A DNA stretch of 64,000 nt, taken from NCBI GenBank assembly GCA_963838095.1, contig CAWIPO010000008.1:186001-250000 (forward strand). Reading direction: 5' to 3'. The stretch's first letter is position 1, and each line of letters starts with the position of its first letter. The DNA is from CAWCGU01 sp963838095. Its GTDB lineage: Bacteria > Actinomycetota > Thermoleophilia > Solirubrobacterales > 70-9. The position numbers and the translations under genes are program-made. Below, in pieces: positions 16,045 to 26,944 of the stretch. The notes under the pieces were generated by a model. The model was given only the letters and a program-made list of their open reading frames with translations, did not search any database and was not told the origin of the DNA.

Positions 16045-16240
16045 CAGCTGGCGATCTTGCTCACGCTCGAAGCCCCAAGGGCGACGTCGGGATGCGCGTT
16101 TTGGCCGCGCACCTCGGGAATGAGCAGCGCGATTTCATCACGAAGCACCAAGACCACGCCTCGCCGGGCTCGAGCGAGCGGACCAGCGGGTGGCCGCTGC
16201 TTTGAGCGTGACGGCTGGCGTGACGGTTGGGCGAGTCGCC
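16044..16240 (-). pseudogene. 3' fragment of a UBP-type zinc-finger protein
   Basis: The reading frame contains DSPNRHASRHAQSSGHPLV, RSLEPGEAWSWCFV and, after a one-base shift near 16135, DEIALLIPEVRGQNAHPDV with a stop overlapping the next gene's start (TGATG). This matches the second half of the small ZnF-UBP proteins, compare the intact one at 21917. The first half with the CxxC and CxxCG zinc ligands is missing: upstream to 16384 no frame encodes it. The truncation lies close to the right island boundary, so the recombination event may have removed it. Confidence 0.7.
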
Positions 16241-16343
16241 GCGCTTCCGCATCGCGCGATGGGGGGCAGCGCGTGGGTTGCTCGCCGACGGCGCCAACTC
16301 CGCTCTCATGTGACGGGACGCTCCACGTTGGACGGTTGCTCTC

Positions 16344-16384
16344 TTCTCAGCCCGGAAACCGGGGTTCGAATCCCCGTAGCGGTG
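16344..16384 (+). repeat. attR-like partial copy of tRNA-Glu 3' end
   Basis: 41 bp matching 7063-7103 with one mismatch, without any 5' half of a tRNA. It is followed by its own terminator at 16392, as expected if this is the original 3' end of the tRNA gene displaced by insertion of about 9.3 kb. Confidence 0.65.
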
Positions 16385-16391
16385 ACTCTCC

Positions 16392-16421
16392 AATCCCGCC
16401 CAGATGGCGGGATTCGTGTTT
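16392..16421 (+). terminator. hairpin terminator after the displaced tRNA-Glu end
   Basis: Perfect 9-bp stem AATCCCGCC (16392-16400) / GGCGGGATT (16406-16414), loop CAGAT, followed by CGTGTTT. Probably the ancestral terminator of tRNA-Glu. Confidence 0.7.
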
Positions 16422-16539
16422 CTCAGCCTTTCTCGCGGGCCGCGCCGTGCGTCGGCCAGTACTGATCCCCGTTCTCGCCACGGGCGGCTGTCGCTGCGCT
16501 ATCCTGTTCATGGATTAACTACAGAAACTGGACTTAATC

Positions 16540-18811
<2,272 letters not shown>

Positions 18812-18831
<20 letters not shown>

Positions 18832-19132
18832 CTGCGCGCCGGTTCCCTCCGAGCTGCGCTCCGTCGCCGACCTGCTGGAGCGCCGCTGGACTCTGGGCAC
18901 GATCTACGCCTGCTCCACCGGCGCCGCGCGATTCAACGAGTTTCGCCAGTCGCTGCCCGGCGTTTCACCGACCACGCTCTCGGAGCGGCTCGAGCAGCTC
19001 GAGGACGCCGGAATCGTCGACCGCCGGCTCGTCCCCGGCCGCCCGCCGCACGCCGAGTACCGGCTGACCGCGAAGGGAAAGCGGCTGGCCGCGGCGGTGA
19101 CCGGTGCTGCTCCAGCATCGCTGAGGGCCTAA
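18812..19132 (+). CDS. HxlR family winged-helix regulator
   Basis: 106 aa. After CRSCAPVPSELRSVADLL comes the HxlR signature: RRWTLGTIYACSTGAARFNEF, SPTTLSERLEQLEDAGIV and the wing RRLVPGRPPHAEYRLTAKG. The N-terminal Cys pair could sense redox or electrophiles as in some HxlR proteins. ATG 18812 lies within the last 20 bases of lon, so it is probably cotranscribed with it. It converges on the sigma-factor gene at 19129. Confidence 0.8.
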
Positions 19133-20297
19133 GGCGCCAGCTCTGCCAGCCGCCGCTCGAGCAGGCGCCGCTCGGCGTCGTCCTGGACCAGCGCCAGCGC
19201 GCGGCGGTAGGCGTCGCCGGCCTCGGCGCTCCGCCCGAGGCGCCGCAGCAGCTCACCGCGGGTCGAGTGGAAGTAGCGGTAGTCCTCGAGCGGAAGGCGG
19301 TCGACGAGCTCGAGGCCGACCTCGGGGCCATGCTCCTCCGCGACGGCGACGGCCCTGGTCAGCTCTACCACCGGCGAGTCGGTGAGGCGGGCAAGCTCGC
19401 CGTAAAGCGCGGCGATCTGGGGCCAGTCGCGGGGCTCTTCGGCATGCAGCGAAGCGATCGCCGCCTGCAGAACGTAGGGGCCGCGGCCGTGCAGGGCCAG
19501 CGCCCGGTCTAGCGCCGCCCGCCCCTCGGCGATCTGCGCCGTGTCCCACAGCGAGCGGTCCTGATCGGCGAGCAGAACCAAATCACCATCGCGAAACCGC
19601 GCCTCGCGGCGGGCGTCGTGAAGCAGCATCATCGCCAGCAGGCCGTGCACCTCCGGCTCGTCCGGCATCAGCTCGGCCAGCGCTCGCCCCAGCCGCAGCG
19701 CCTCTGCCGCCAGCTCGCCGCGGCCGCCGTACCCCTCGTTGAAGACCAGATAGACGGTGGCGAGCACCGCAGTGAGCCGGTCGGGGAGCAGGTGGTCGGG
19801 GGGACCCGAAACGGGATCCCGGCCGCCTTGATCTTGCGCTTCGCCCGCACCAGCCGCTGGGCCATGGTCGGCTCCGGGACCAGGAAGGCGCGGGCGATCT
19901 CGGCGGTGGTCAGGCCGCCGAGCGTGCGCAGCGTGAGCGCGACCTGCGCCTCGGTTGAGAGGGCCGGGTGACAGCAGGTGAAGATGAGCTCGAGTCGCTC
20001 GTCCGGAAACGTCGATTCGTCCATCGTCTCCTCAGCTGCTTCGGGTACCTCGAGCAGTCGAGTCTTCGCGGCCAGCGTGCGATCGCGGCGGATGCGGTCG
20101 ATCGCCCGGTTGCGCGCGGTGGTCACCAGCCAGGCGCCCGGGTTGTCGGGGGTCCCGTCTCGCGGCCAGCGCTCGGCGGCGATCGCGAAGGCCTCCTGCG
20201 CGGCTTCCTCGGCGAGGTCGAAATCGCCGAGGAAGCCGATCAGCGAGGCGACGACGCGCCCCCACTGTTCGCGGAAGGCTTGCTCGAGGATCGCTAC
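19129..20297 (-). pseudogene. ECF-like RNA polymerase sigma factor with C-terminal helical domain, one frameshift
   Basis: N-terminal part: sigma region 2 (IGFLGDFDLAEEAAQEAFAI, NRAIDRIRRDR) and region 4 (TLRTLGGLTTAEIARAFLV, TMAQRLVRAKRKI). A frame change at a run of six C on the coding strand (about 19797-19803) links to DHLLPDRLTAVLATVYLVFN and a TPR-like tail of about 200 aa, the layout of DUF6596-type sigma factors. The frame has no canonical start; the reading begins at GTA 20295-20297, overlapping the YCII stop, so a base error at the start codon is also possible. YCII-sigma pairs of this kind are common in actinobacteria. Confidence 0.75.
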
Positions 20298-20650
20298 CCC
20301 TCCTGGATCGGGCGCACCTCGATCGCGCCGCCCATACTGGCGGTCGGAATCCGCGCGGCGAGCTCGATCGCGGCGTCGAGGTCGTCGGCCTCGAACAGCA
20401 GGTACCCGCCGATCGCCTCCTTGATCTCGACGAACGGTCCGTCGGTGGTCAGCGTCTTCCCGTCCTGCACCCGCACCGTGGTGGCCGTCTCCGGGGGCTC
20501 CAGCCGGAGGCCGGGCTTGACGCCGGGGGTCGCGGTGAGCGCCTGCCACGCGCCGTAAACCGCCCCCTTCTCGTCCTCCGAAAGGGCGTTCCACGCATCG
20601 TTCCCTGGGCGCGGGGTGTCGCCGTGGTGAATCAACAGCATGTACTGCAT
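20294..20650 (-). CDS. YCII-related domain protein
   Basis: 118 aa with the YCII/DGPF signature: MQYMLLIHH at the start, DGPFVEIKEAIGGYLLFE in the middle and GGAIEVRPI at the end. A near-perfect AAGGAGG precedes ATG 20650, which decides the start over a longer upstream frame. It overlaps the sigma-factor gene and is likely its cognate accessory or co-regulated enzyme. The biochemical activity is unknown for this group. Confidence 0.85.
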   Translation of the reverse strand: MQYMLLIHHGDTPRPGNDAWNALSEDEKGAVYGAWQALTATPGVKPGLRLEPPETATTVRVQDGKTLTTDGPFVEIKEAIGGYLLFEADDLDAAIELAARIPTASMGGAIEVRPIQEG

Positions 20651-20787
20651 TGCTTCCTCCTTTTGGGAATGGTCGCCGATTAGACGAACGGAGAGCGACG
20701 GAATCGACACCTATCGCTGCCGCACCTTTTCCAGCTCGGGCGCCTTGTATTGGTCATGAGACCCTTGCGATTGCCGATACTGAGCAC

Positions 20788-21891
20788 ATGAGCGCACGCC
20801 TGTCGGTCGCCCTCGCCTGTGTGCTGATGCTGGTCGCGGCGCCCGCGGCCGAGGCTCGGGACGGCCGCTCGGCGCGGGTGCCCCGCGAGTTCCTCGGGAT
20901 CACGCCGGCGACCAAGCTCCACCCGCTGGAGCTGCAGCGGATGCAGCTCGGGGGCGTTGAGACCCTGCGGGTTGCCTTCCACTGGGAGGACATTCAGCCC
21001 TACCCCGGCCAGGGCCATCAGTTCACGCGATACGACGAGCTCGTCGCCTACGCCGCCTACTTCGGAATCCGGCTGAAGCCGTTCGTCCAAGGCGTACCTG
21101 TGTACTTCGGGCGTCGCGAGGATCCGCGCTATCCGCCGGTCCACGATCCGGTGTTCATGCGGGAGTGGACACAGCTTCTGAGGACCCTCGTGCAGCGTTA
21201 CGGCCCCGGCGGTCTGATCTGGCAGTACCTGCGGAGCGAAGCGCCGGAGATCAAGCCGCATCCGATCAGGAGCTGGCAGATCGCCAATGAGGTGAACGCG
21301 GATACCTACTGGCATCCGCAGCGGACCGCGCCTCAGGACTACGCCGAGTTTCTTCGGGTCTCGGCGAAGGCGATCCGCAAGCAGGATCCTGGGGCGACGA
21401 TCGTCGCGGCCGGGCTGTTCAAGCATCCCTCGGACGGCGTACCGATGGAGCGCTTCCTCCGCCGCCTGTACGAGGAGCCGGGTGCCGCCCGCAGCTTCGA
21501 CGCGCTCGCAATCCATCCCTACTCCACCAACATCAAGGGCATGGCCGAGCAGATCAAGTCGGCCCGCAGGGTGATGGCGGAGGCCGGGGACAGCGACAGC
21601 GAGCTCATGGTCGACGAGATCGGCTGGCCGACGGCGGAGCGCTCCGAGGAAAGCGTCTTCACACAGACCGAGGAAGGCCAGCGCCGCTTGCTCAAGCAGG
21701 CGTTCAACCTGATCCTGCGTCGCCGCGAGGCCTGGAACATCGGCAGCCTGATCTGGTACACGTGGATTGACACCGAGGTCTTCACCACCTGCGATCTGTG
21801 CAGCTACTCGGGGCTCTTCCGAGCCGACTACACCGCGAAGCCCGCGTGGGAGGCGTTCGTCAGCTTCACCGGCGGCCAGGCCGAGCCGTAA
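20788..21891 (+). CDS. secreted clan GH-A-like glycoside hydrolase
   Basis: 367 aa. A signal peptide (residues 1-23, LSVALACVLMLVAAPAAEA) precedes a (beta/alpha)8-type catalytic domain. The probable acid/base Glu is in WQIANEVNADTYW and the nucleophile Glu in MVDEIGWPT, about 130 residues apart, as in clan GH-A families such as GH39/GH5. Substrate polysaccharide is unknown. ATG 20788 directly precedes the signal peptide; the open frame extends upstream without a signal-like sequence. It is divergent from the YCII gene. Confidence 0.8.
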   Translation: MSARLSVALACVLMLVAAPAAEARDGRSARVPREFLGITPATKLHPLELQRMQLGGVETLRVAFHWEDIQPYPGQGHQFTRYDELVAYAAYFGIRLKPFVQGVPVYFGRREDPRYPPVHDPVFMREWTQLLRTLVQRYGPGGLIWQYLRSEAPEIKPHPIRSWQIANEVNADTYWHPQRTAPQDYAEFLRVSAKAIRKQDPGATIVAAGLFKHPSDGVPMERFLRRLYEEPGAARSFDALAIHPYSTNIKGMAEQIKSARRVMAEAGDSDSELMVDEIGWPTAERSEESVFTQTEEGQRRLLKQAFNLILRRREAWNIGSLIWYTWIDTEVFTTCDLCSYSGLFRADYTAKPAWEAFVSFTGGQAEP

Positions 21892-21916
21892 GAACCGCGG
21901 GGGGTATCGTGGAAGA

Positions 21917-22183
21917 GTGACGGCGACCTGTTCGCATCTGGACACGATCAGCGTCGAGCCTCCGGCCGAGATCCCCGGCTGCGAGGATTGCCTCAAGATC
22001 GGCTCGACGTGGGTGCATCTTCGCCTCTGTCGAAGCTGTGGGTACATCGGATGCTGCGACTCCTCGCCGAACCAGCACGCGAGCAAGCACGCCGCCCAAA
22101 GCGAGCACCCGATCGTCAGCTCGCTGGAGCCCGGCGAGGACTGGTACTGGTGCTACATCGATCAGGTCGCGTTCGAGTTCTGA
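21917..22183 (+). CDS. UBP-type zinc-finger protein
   Basis: An 88-aa stand-alone ZnF-UBP domain. Ligand-like residues are CSHLD, CEDC, CRSCGYIGCCDSS, and the His series in NQHASKHAAQSEHP, ending WYWCYID. In eukaryotes this fold binds ubiquitin tails; bacterial copies are often next to TrxR-like or thioredoxin-fold genes, role unknown. Starts at GTG 21917. It is the full-length counterpart of the fragment at 16044. Confidence 0.85.
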   Translation: MTATCSHLDTISVEPPAEIPGCEDCLKIGSTWVHLRLCRSCGYIGCCDSSPNQHASKHAAQSEHPIVSSLEPGEDWYWCYIDQVAFEF

Positions 22184-22213
22184 GTCGCGCCGCTTAGGCG
22201 AAGCTCGACGCGT

Positions 22214-23044
22214 TCAGCTCTCGGCGAAGAAGCTCGCCAGCAGCTCACCGACCTCCTCCGGGGCCTCCTCCTGGAGGAAGTGCCCGCAGTCCGGCAGCGC
22301 GGTGACCACCGCCTGAGGCAGGTCTCGCTTCATCCGCGCGATCGTCTCGGCGATGTCGGGCAGGATCCGATCCTGCTCGCCGTAGATCAGGCGAACCGGC
22401 ACCTCGAGGGACGGAAGCGCGCTCGCGATCTCGTTGAAACCCTCGGGCTCCAATCCGATTCCGGCGTCGGCGAGCGATTGCCGCGACTGCTCGTCGCCGA
22501 ACGGCTCCCGAACGCCGGCGAGCACCTCGTCGGTGACCTTCGCCTCGTCGGCGACCCCGAGCCGCATCGCCGCATCGAGCCCCTCGGGGCTGGTCAGCTG
22601 CTCTCGGATTCCGGGCGTAGAGGCCGCTTTGAGGAACGCGAAAACGGCCTCCGAGAACTCCGGGTAGACGAGCGTGTTCAGCAGCGCGAGGCTCCGGGCT
22701 CGGCCCGGGTTGCCAATCACCCAGTGGGCGACGACCGGTCCGCCGAGGTCGTGGCCGGCGATCGCGACCTCCTCGATGTCCAGCGCGGCGAGGAAGCCGT
22801 CGATCGCTCGCTCGAAAAACTCAAAGGTGTAGGTCGCGCCGGCGGGCTTGTCCGAGCCTCCGAACCCGGGCAGGTCCAGGGCCAGCACGCGGTTGGCGCG
22901 CGCGATCGGGGGGATCACGTTCCGCCACAGAAACGACGACGTCGGCCAGCCGTGCAGCAACAGCACCGGAGGGCCGGATCCCTGCTCGCGGTAGGCGAGG
23001 CCGAGATCGCCCACATCGACTCGCTTCAACGCGTCCGCTGCCAC
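22214..23044 (-). CDS. alpha/beta hydrolase, haloalkane dehalogenase/epoxide hydrolase-like
   Basis: 276 aa. Oxyanion loop HGWP (31-34); the nucleophile is Asp99 in GHDLGG, as in haloalkane dehalogenases and epoxide hydrolases rather than Ser esterases. The acid is likely in YGEQDRILPD and the base His in CGHFLQEE, the latter a signature of the same clan. GTG 23044 was chosen for its GGGAG ribosome site; an upstream GTG at 23086 adds 14 unlikely residues. It is divergent from the ABC ATPase at 23096. The substrate is not defined. Confidence 0.82.
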   Translation of the reverse strand: MAADALKRVDVGDLGLAYREQGSGPPVLLLHGWPTSSFLWRNVIPPIARANRVLALDLPGFGGSDKPAGATYTFEFFERAIDGFLAALDIEEVAIAGHDLGGPVVAHWVIGNPGRARSLALLNTLVYPEFSEAVFAFLKAASTPGIREQLTSPEGLDAAMRLGVADEAKVTDEVLAGVREPFGDEQSRQSLADAGIGLEPEGFNEIASALPSLEVPVRLIYGEQDRILPDIAETIARMKRDLPQAVVTALPDCGHFLQEEAPEEVGELLASFFAES

Positions 23045-23095
23045 CGGCCTGACTCCCTTCGTTGGAGGGAAGCCGACCCTACACACCTATCATCG

Positions 23096-23896
23096 GTGCC
23101 GGTGAACGTCGCCGGAACCCCAGAAGCGGCAATCGAGCTCGTGAACGTGGTCAAGCGGTTCGGCTCCGAGCGGGTCCTCGATCGAGTCAGCTTCCAGGTG
23201 CCGGCCGGGTCGATCACCGTCCTGCTCGGCCCCTCCGGAGCGGGGAAGACGGTGACGATCAAGCACGTGCTGGGGCTGTTCCAGCCTTCGGCCGGGGTCG
23301 TGAGGGTCGAGGGCAACGACCTCTCCGCGATCTCCGAGGAGGAGCTGAACCAGATCAGGCGCCGGATGAGCGCCGTCCTTCAGGGGGCGCTGCCGTTCAC
23401 CTGCGGGCTGTTCTTCTCCCTGAACGTGTTCGAGAATGTCGCCTTCCCGCTCAGGGAGCGCCGGCCGCGGTGGTCGGAGGAGCGCGTCGAGCAGGTGACG
23501 ATGGACAATCTGCAGCTCGTCGGGCTGCGCGAGCGGGCGAAGAGCATGCCCTCCGAGCTCTCCGCCGGGATGTGCAAGCGAGCGGCGCTGGCACGGGCGT
23601 TCGCGCTTGAGTCTCCGATCGTGATCATCGACGACTTCGACAGCGGGATCGACGGCGTTCGCCTGGCGCTGCTGGTCGATCTGATCCGCGAAGCCCAGCG
23701 GGCCACGGAAGCCACCTTCCTCGTCTCCACCCACGACATGAGCGCGGCGCGAAAGCTCGCCCACCACGCGGCCGTGATCCACGAGGGCCGGATCGTCGCC
23801 AGCGGCCGCGCCGACGAAGTCCTCGGCTCGAGTGAGCCGATGGTTCGCCAGCTCGTCAGCGGCGAAGTGTCTGGCCCGCTGGGACTGCGCCGTTGA
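23096..23896 (+). CDS. Mce/Mla-type ABC transporter ATP-binding protein
   Basis: 266-aa ATPase. Walker A is GPSGAGKT, the Q-loop region RRMSAVLQGALPF, signature SELSAGMCKR and a switch His in STHDM. The signature with ELSAGM(C/R)KR and the long helical segment are typical of the MlaF/Mkl group that energises MlaE (YrbE) permeases, so it probably serves the mce operon 6 kb downstream. Walker B reads IVIIDDFDSG, with Asp in place of the catalytic Glu. The 3' end overlaps the convergent monooxygenase gene by 41 bp. A second GTG start at 23102 is possible. Confidence 0.85.
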   Translation: MPVNVAGTPEAAIELVNVVKRFGSERVLDRVSFQVPAGSITVLLGPSGAGKTVTIKHVLGLFQPSAGVVRVEGNDLSAISEEELNQIRRRMSAVLQGALPFTCGLFFSLNVFENVAFPLRERRPRWSEERVEQVTMDNLQLVGLRERAKSMPSELSAGMCKRAALARAFALESPIVIIDDFDSGIDGVRLALLVDLIREAQRATEATFLVSTHDMSAARKLAHHAAVIHEGRIVASGRADEVLGSSEPMVRQLVSGEVSGPLGLRR

Positions 23897-25412
23897 GCGA
23901 CTCGTAGCGGTAGTCGTCGAGGTCGAACCTGCGGCTGCGCCACCAGGTCTCGAGCGCCGTCGACGGGCGCAGGTACGGGGCGTCCCCGTGCTGGTCGAAG
24001 TAGTAGCTGTTGGCGGTTCCGCAGCGGTTGTTGAAGAAGACGGTGTTCCGGCCGCGCCTCAGCATCAGGTTGAAGTACGCGTCGTGCGGCTCCTGGCGCA
24101 CCTCCGCCAAGGTGGCGCGGCGACGGGCCGCCTCCCCGATCACTCTGCCGATGTGGTGCGACTGGTACTCGACCATGAACATCCACGACGACCCGGTGAA
24201 CGCGTACGGGCCGAAGATGCTGAACAGATTCGGGAAGCCCGGCACGGTGGTGCCCTCGTACGCCTGCATTCGCCTCTCGGCCCAGAACTCGCGCAGCCCG
24301 ATTCCCTCACGCCCGAAGATCGGGATCGCGGGTGCGTTCTCGGGTTCGCTGACCAGATAGCCGGTCGCGAGGACCAGGGTGTCGATCTCTCTCTCGGTGC
24401 CGTCGGCGGTGCGGATTCCCTTCGCCGTGACGCGCTCGATCGGCTCCGCGACCAGCTCCGCTTCGCCCTTCGAGAACGTCCGCAGGTAGTCGTTCGACAT
24501 CGTCGGGCGCTTGCACCCGAAGCCGTAGCTCGGGGTCAGCTTCTCCCGCAGCTCGGGATCGCGCACCTGAGCGCGCAGGAACGCCCGCCCCTGCCGCTCG
24601 ACGATCCTCGAGATGAACGGCATCTGGCGGTTGTAGATCGCGGCGACGACCATGCCGATCTCGAAGAGCACCGAGGAGACCGCGCGAACCGCGGCCTGCA
24701 CACCGGGGATGCGGCGAAACGCCCACCTCACCGGCGCCGGGATCTCGGGGTCGAACTTCGGGAACACCCAGATCGGCGTGCGCTGGAATACGTGCAGCTC
24801 GCCGGTGAGCTTGGCGATCTCCGGCACGAGCTGGACCGCGGTTGCTCCCGTGCCGATCACCGCCACCCGCTTCCCACGCAGATCGTGGTCATGGTCCCAG
24901 CGCGCCGTGTGCATCGTCTTGCCGCCGAAGTCCTCGAGCCCGGGGATGTCCGGCAGCTTCGGCTGTGTCAGCACGCCGACGGCGGTGATCACGAAGCGCG
25001 CCCGCAGCACGCGATCGGGCAGGTGGACCTCCCACAAGTGGCGCTGTTCGTCGAAGGCCAGCTTCTCGACCCGTTGCCCGAGGTGAAGGCGGGGCCGCAG
25101 CGCGTACTTCTCGAAAAGTCGATCGATGTAGCGCTTCACCTCGTCCCCCGGGGCGAATACCCGCGACCAGTCGGGGTTCATCTCGAACGAGTACTGGTAG
25201 GTGAACGAGGCGACGTCGACCGCGAGCCCGGGGTAGGTGTTGTCGCGCCAGGTGCCGCCGATGTCGTCGGCCTGGTCGAGGATGACGAAATCGTCGATCC
25301 CCTCCTGCTTCAGCTTGATCGCCGCGCCGATGCCGGAGAAGCCGGCGCCGATGATCACGACCTCGTGGTCGGGGCCGGACGCCGCTGAGCCGTTCTCGCC
25401 TGGAGAGGTCAC
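23856..25412 (-). CDS. flavin-containing (Baeyer-Villiger type) monooxygenase
   Basis: 518 aa. First Rossmann motif IGAGFSGIG (21-29), the BVMO fingerprint FGGKTMHTARWD (162-173, matching FxGxxxHxxxW[P/D]), and second Rossmann GTGATA (187-192). It inserts one oxygen into ketones or oxidises heteroatoms with NADPH. GTG 25412 was chosen because the longer frame runs through the operator at 25423 and has no BVMO-like sequence. It is divergent from the WS/DGAT gene, and related to the monooxygenase part of the fusion at 45793. Confidence 0.88.
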   Translation of the reverse strand: MTSPGENGSAASGPDHEVVIIGAGFSGIGAAIKLKQEGIDDFVILDQADDIGGTWRDNTYPGLAVDVASFTYQYSFEMNPDWSRVFAPGDEVKRYIDRLFEKYALRPRLHLGQRVEKLAFDEQRHLWEVHLPDRVLRARFVITAVGVLTQPKLPDIPGLEDFGGKTMHTARWDHDHDLRGKRVAVIGTGATAVQLVPEIAKLTGELHVFQRTPIWVFPKFDPEIPAPVRWAFRRIPGVQAAVRAVSSVLFEIGMVVAAIYNRQMPFISRIVERQGRAFLRAQVRDPELREKLTPSYGFGCKRPTMSNDYLRTFSKGEAELVAEPIERVTAKGIRTADGTEREIDTLVLATGYLVSEPENAPAIPIFGREGIGLREFWAERRMQAYEGTTVPGFPNLFSIFGPYAFTGSSWMFMVEYQSHHIGRVIGEAARRRATLAEVRQEPHDAYFNLMLRRGRNTVFFNNRCGTANSYYFDQHGDAPYLRPSTALETWWRSRRFDLDDYRYESLNGAVPAGQTLRR

Positions 25413-25422
25413 AGGGGGAAAT

Positions 25423-25436
25423 CTACCGCTCGGTAG
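25423..25436. promoter_or_regulatory. palindromic operator CTACC-N4-GGTAG
   Basis: CTACCGCTCGGTAG, a perfect inverted repeat immediately upstream of the monooxygenase start in the divergent promoter with WS/DGAT. The same CTACC-N4-GGTAG occurs upstream of the mce operon at 29840, and an imperfect form upstream of the TetR gene at 29117. Probable TetR-family operator. Confidence 0.65.
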
Positions 25437-25519
25437 AAATAACTGTGCCACACCCCGCGGGCGAGGTTCGCTCCGCAGTAGTACGCTCGGCTTGCCCCTG
25501 ACTTGGAGGAGGGCTCGAA

Positions 25520-26944
25520 GTGGCGCTGAAGCAGGTTTCCCCAATCGACACCGCGTGGCTCGTGCTCGAGTCGCGCGACACCCCGATGCACGTCGGCGGC
25601 CTGTTCGAGTTCACGCTTCCGGACAACGCGCCGCCGGACTACCTGAAGCTCGAGCTCGAGCGGATGCGCGACGCGCACACGATCCCGCCGCCGTGGAACC
25701 TGAAGCTCGTTCAGGCGCCGCTGATCGGCCCCCGCTTGCCGTTGATGCGCGAGGACCGCGACATCGACATCGACTACCACGTGCGCCACTCGGCGCTGCC
25801 GCACCCCGGCGGCCAACGCGAGCTCGGGATCCTCGTCTCCCGCCTCCACAGCCACCAGCTCGACCTCCATCGCCCGCTCTGGGAGGTGCATCTGATCGAA
25901 GGGCTGGAGGGCAATCGCTACGCGATGTACCTGAAGATGCACCACTCGCTGATCGACGGCGTCAGCGGCATGCGCCTGATCCTGCGGGCGCTCTCGACTG
26001 ATCCCGACGAGCGCGGAATGAAGCCCTTCTGGGCGACCGGCGCCGGCAAGCGCCCGCGCCGCGAGCGCGAGGGAGGAAATGATCCGCTGAGCCGGGCGCT
26101 GGGCGCGGCTCGTGGCGCTGGCGCAGCGATGATGGGCCTCGGCCGGGCGGCGCTGGATCTCAGCCGGGCGACGGTCGACGACAGCGCCCTCCAGGCCCCG
26201 TACCGGACACCCGACTCGGCGCTCACGGGCCCGCTCGGAGGTCAGCGGCGCTTCGCGACCCAGCAATACGACCTCGAGCGCATCAAGGCGCTCGCCAGGG
26301 CCGCCGATTGCCGGCTGAACGACATCGTCCTCTACCTCTGCGCCACGGCGCTGCGCAGCTATCTGCTCGAGCACGGGCGCTTGCCCGACCGTCCGCTCAG
26401 CGCCGGGATACCGGTCAACCTGCGCGAGGCCGACGACGAAAGCACCGGGACGGCGGTCGGAATCATGGTCGCCGAGCTGGGAACCAACATCGCCAACCCG
26501 CTTCAGCGTCTCGATGCGATCAAGCGCTCGACGGAGAAGGCGAAGCAGCACCTCGGCGACCTGCCGCCGGAGTCGCGCGCCACCTACACGCTGTTGATCA
26601 ATGGTCCCTGGATCGCGGGCCAGATGGCAGGATTGGGCCACCGCGCCCCGGTCCCGTTCAGCCTCGGGATATCGAACGTCCCCGGCCCGCCGCAGCCGCT
26701 CTACTTCAACGGCTCGCGCCTGGACGCGCTCTTCCCCCTGTCGCTGCTGCTGCACGGCAACGCCCTGAACATCACCTGCGTCAGCTACGCCGGGACGCTC
26801 AACTTCGGCTTCACGGGCGCCCGGGAAAAGCTCCCCCACCTGCAGCGCCTCGCGATCTACACCGGCGAGGCCCTGGAGGAGCTCGAGCGCCTGCTGCTAC
26901 CCGAGGCGGCGCTGGCGGCGAGCGAGCAGCAGACGGCTAGCTGA
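25520..26944 (+). CDS. wax ester synthase / diacylglycerol acyltransferase (WS/DGAT)
   Basis: 474-aa acyl-CoA-dependent O-acyltransferase that makes wax esters or triacylglycerol. The active-site HHxxxDG is HHSLIDG (141-147); a PLWEVHL segment precedes it and the C-terminal motif around SNVPGPPQPLYFNG is the second family block. Length is normal. It starts at GTG 25520 after GGAGGAG. It is divergent from the flavin monooxygenase and shares its operator; the 3' end overlaps the CoA-transferase gene by 8 bp tail to tail. Confidence 0.92.
   Translation: MALKQVSPIDTAWLVLESRDTPMHVGGLFEFTLPDNAPPDYLKLELERMRDAHTIPPPWNLKLVQAPLIGPRLPLMREDRDIDIDYHVRHSALPHPGGQRELGILVSRLHSHQLDLHRPLWEVHLIEGLEGNRYAMYLKMHHSLIDGVSGMRLILRALSTDPDERGMKPFWATGAGKRPRREREGGNDPLSRALGAARGAGAAMMGLGRAALDLSRATVDDSALQAPYRTPDSALTGPLGGQRRFATQQYDLERIKALARAADCRLNDIVLYLCATALRSYLLEHGRLPDRPLSAGIPVNLREADDESTGTAVGIMVAELGTNIANPLQRLDAIKRSTEKAKQHLGDLPPESRATYTLLINGPWIAGQMAGLGHRAPVPFSLGISNVPGPPQPLYFNGSRLDALFPLSLLLHGNALNITCVSYAGTLNFGFTGAREKLPHLQRLAIYTGEALEELERLLLPEAALAASEQQTAS

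Noticed and set aside
16344..16384. A second tRNA-Glu gene.
   Set aside because: Only the part from the anticodon loop to the 3' end is present; no acceptor 5' strand or D-arm precedes it.
22280..23896. A 538-residue plus-strand frame ending in the ABC ATPase.
   Set aside because: The first 270 residues are antisense to the dehalogenase-like gene; the ATPase starts at GTG 23096.
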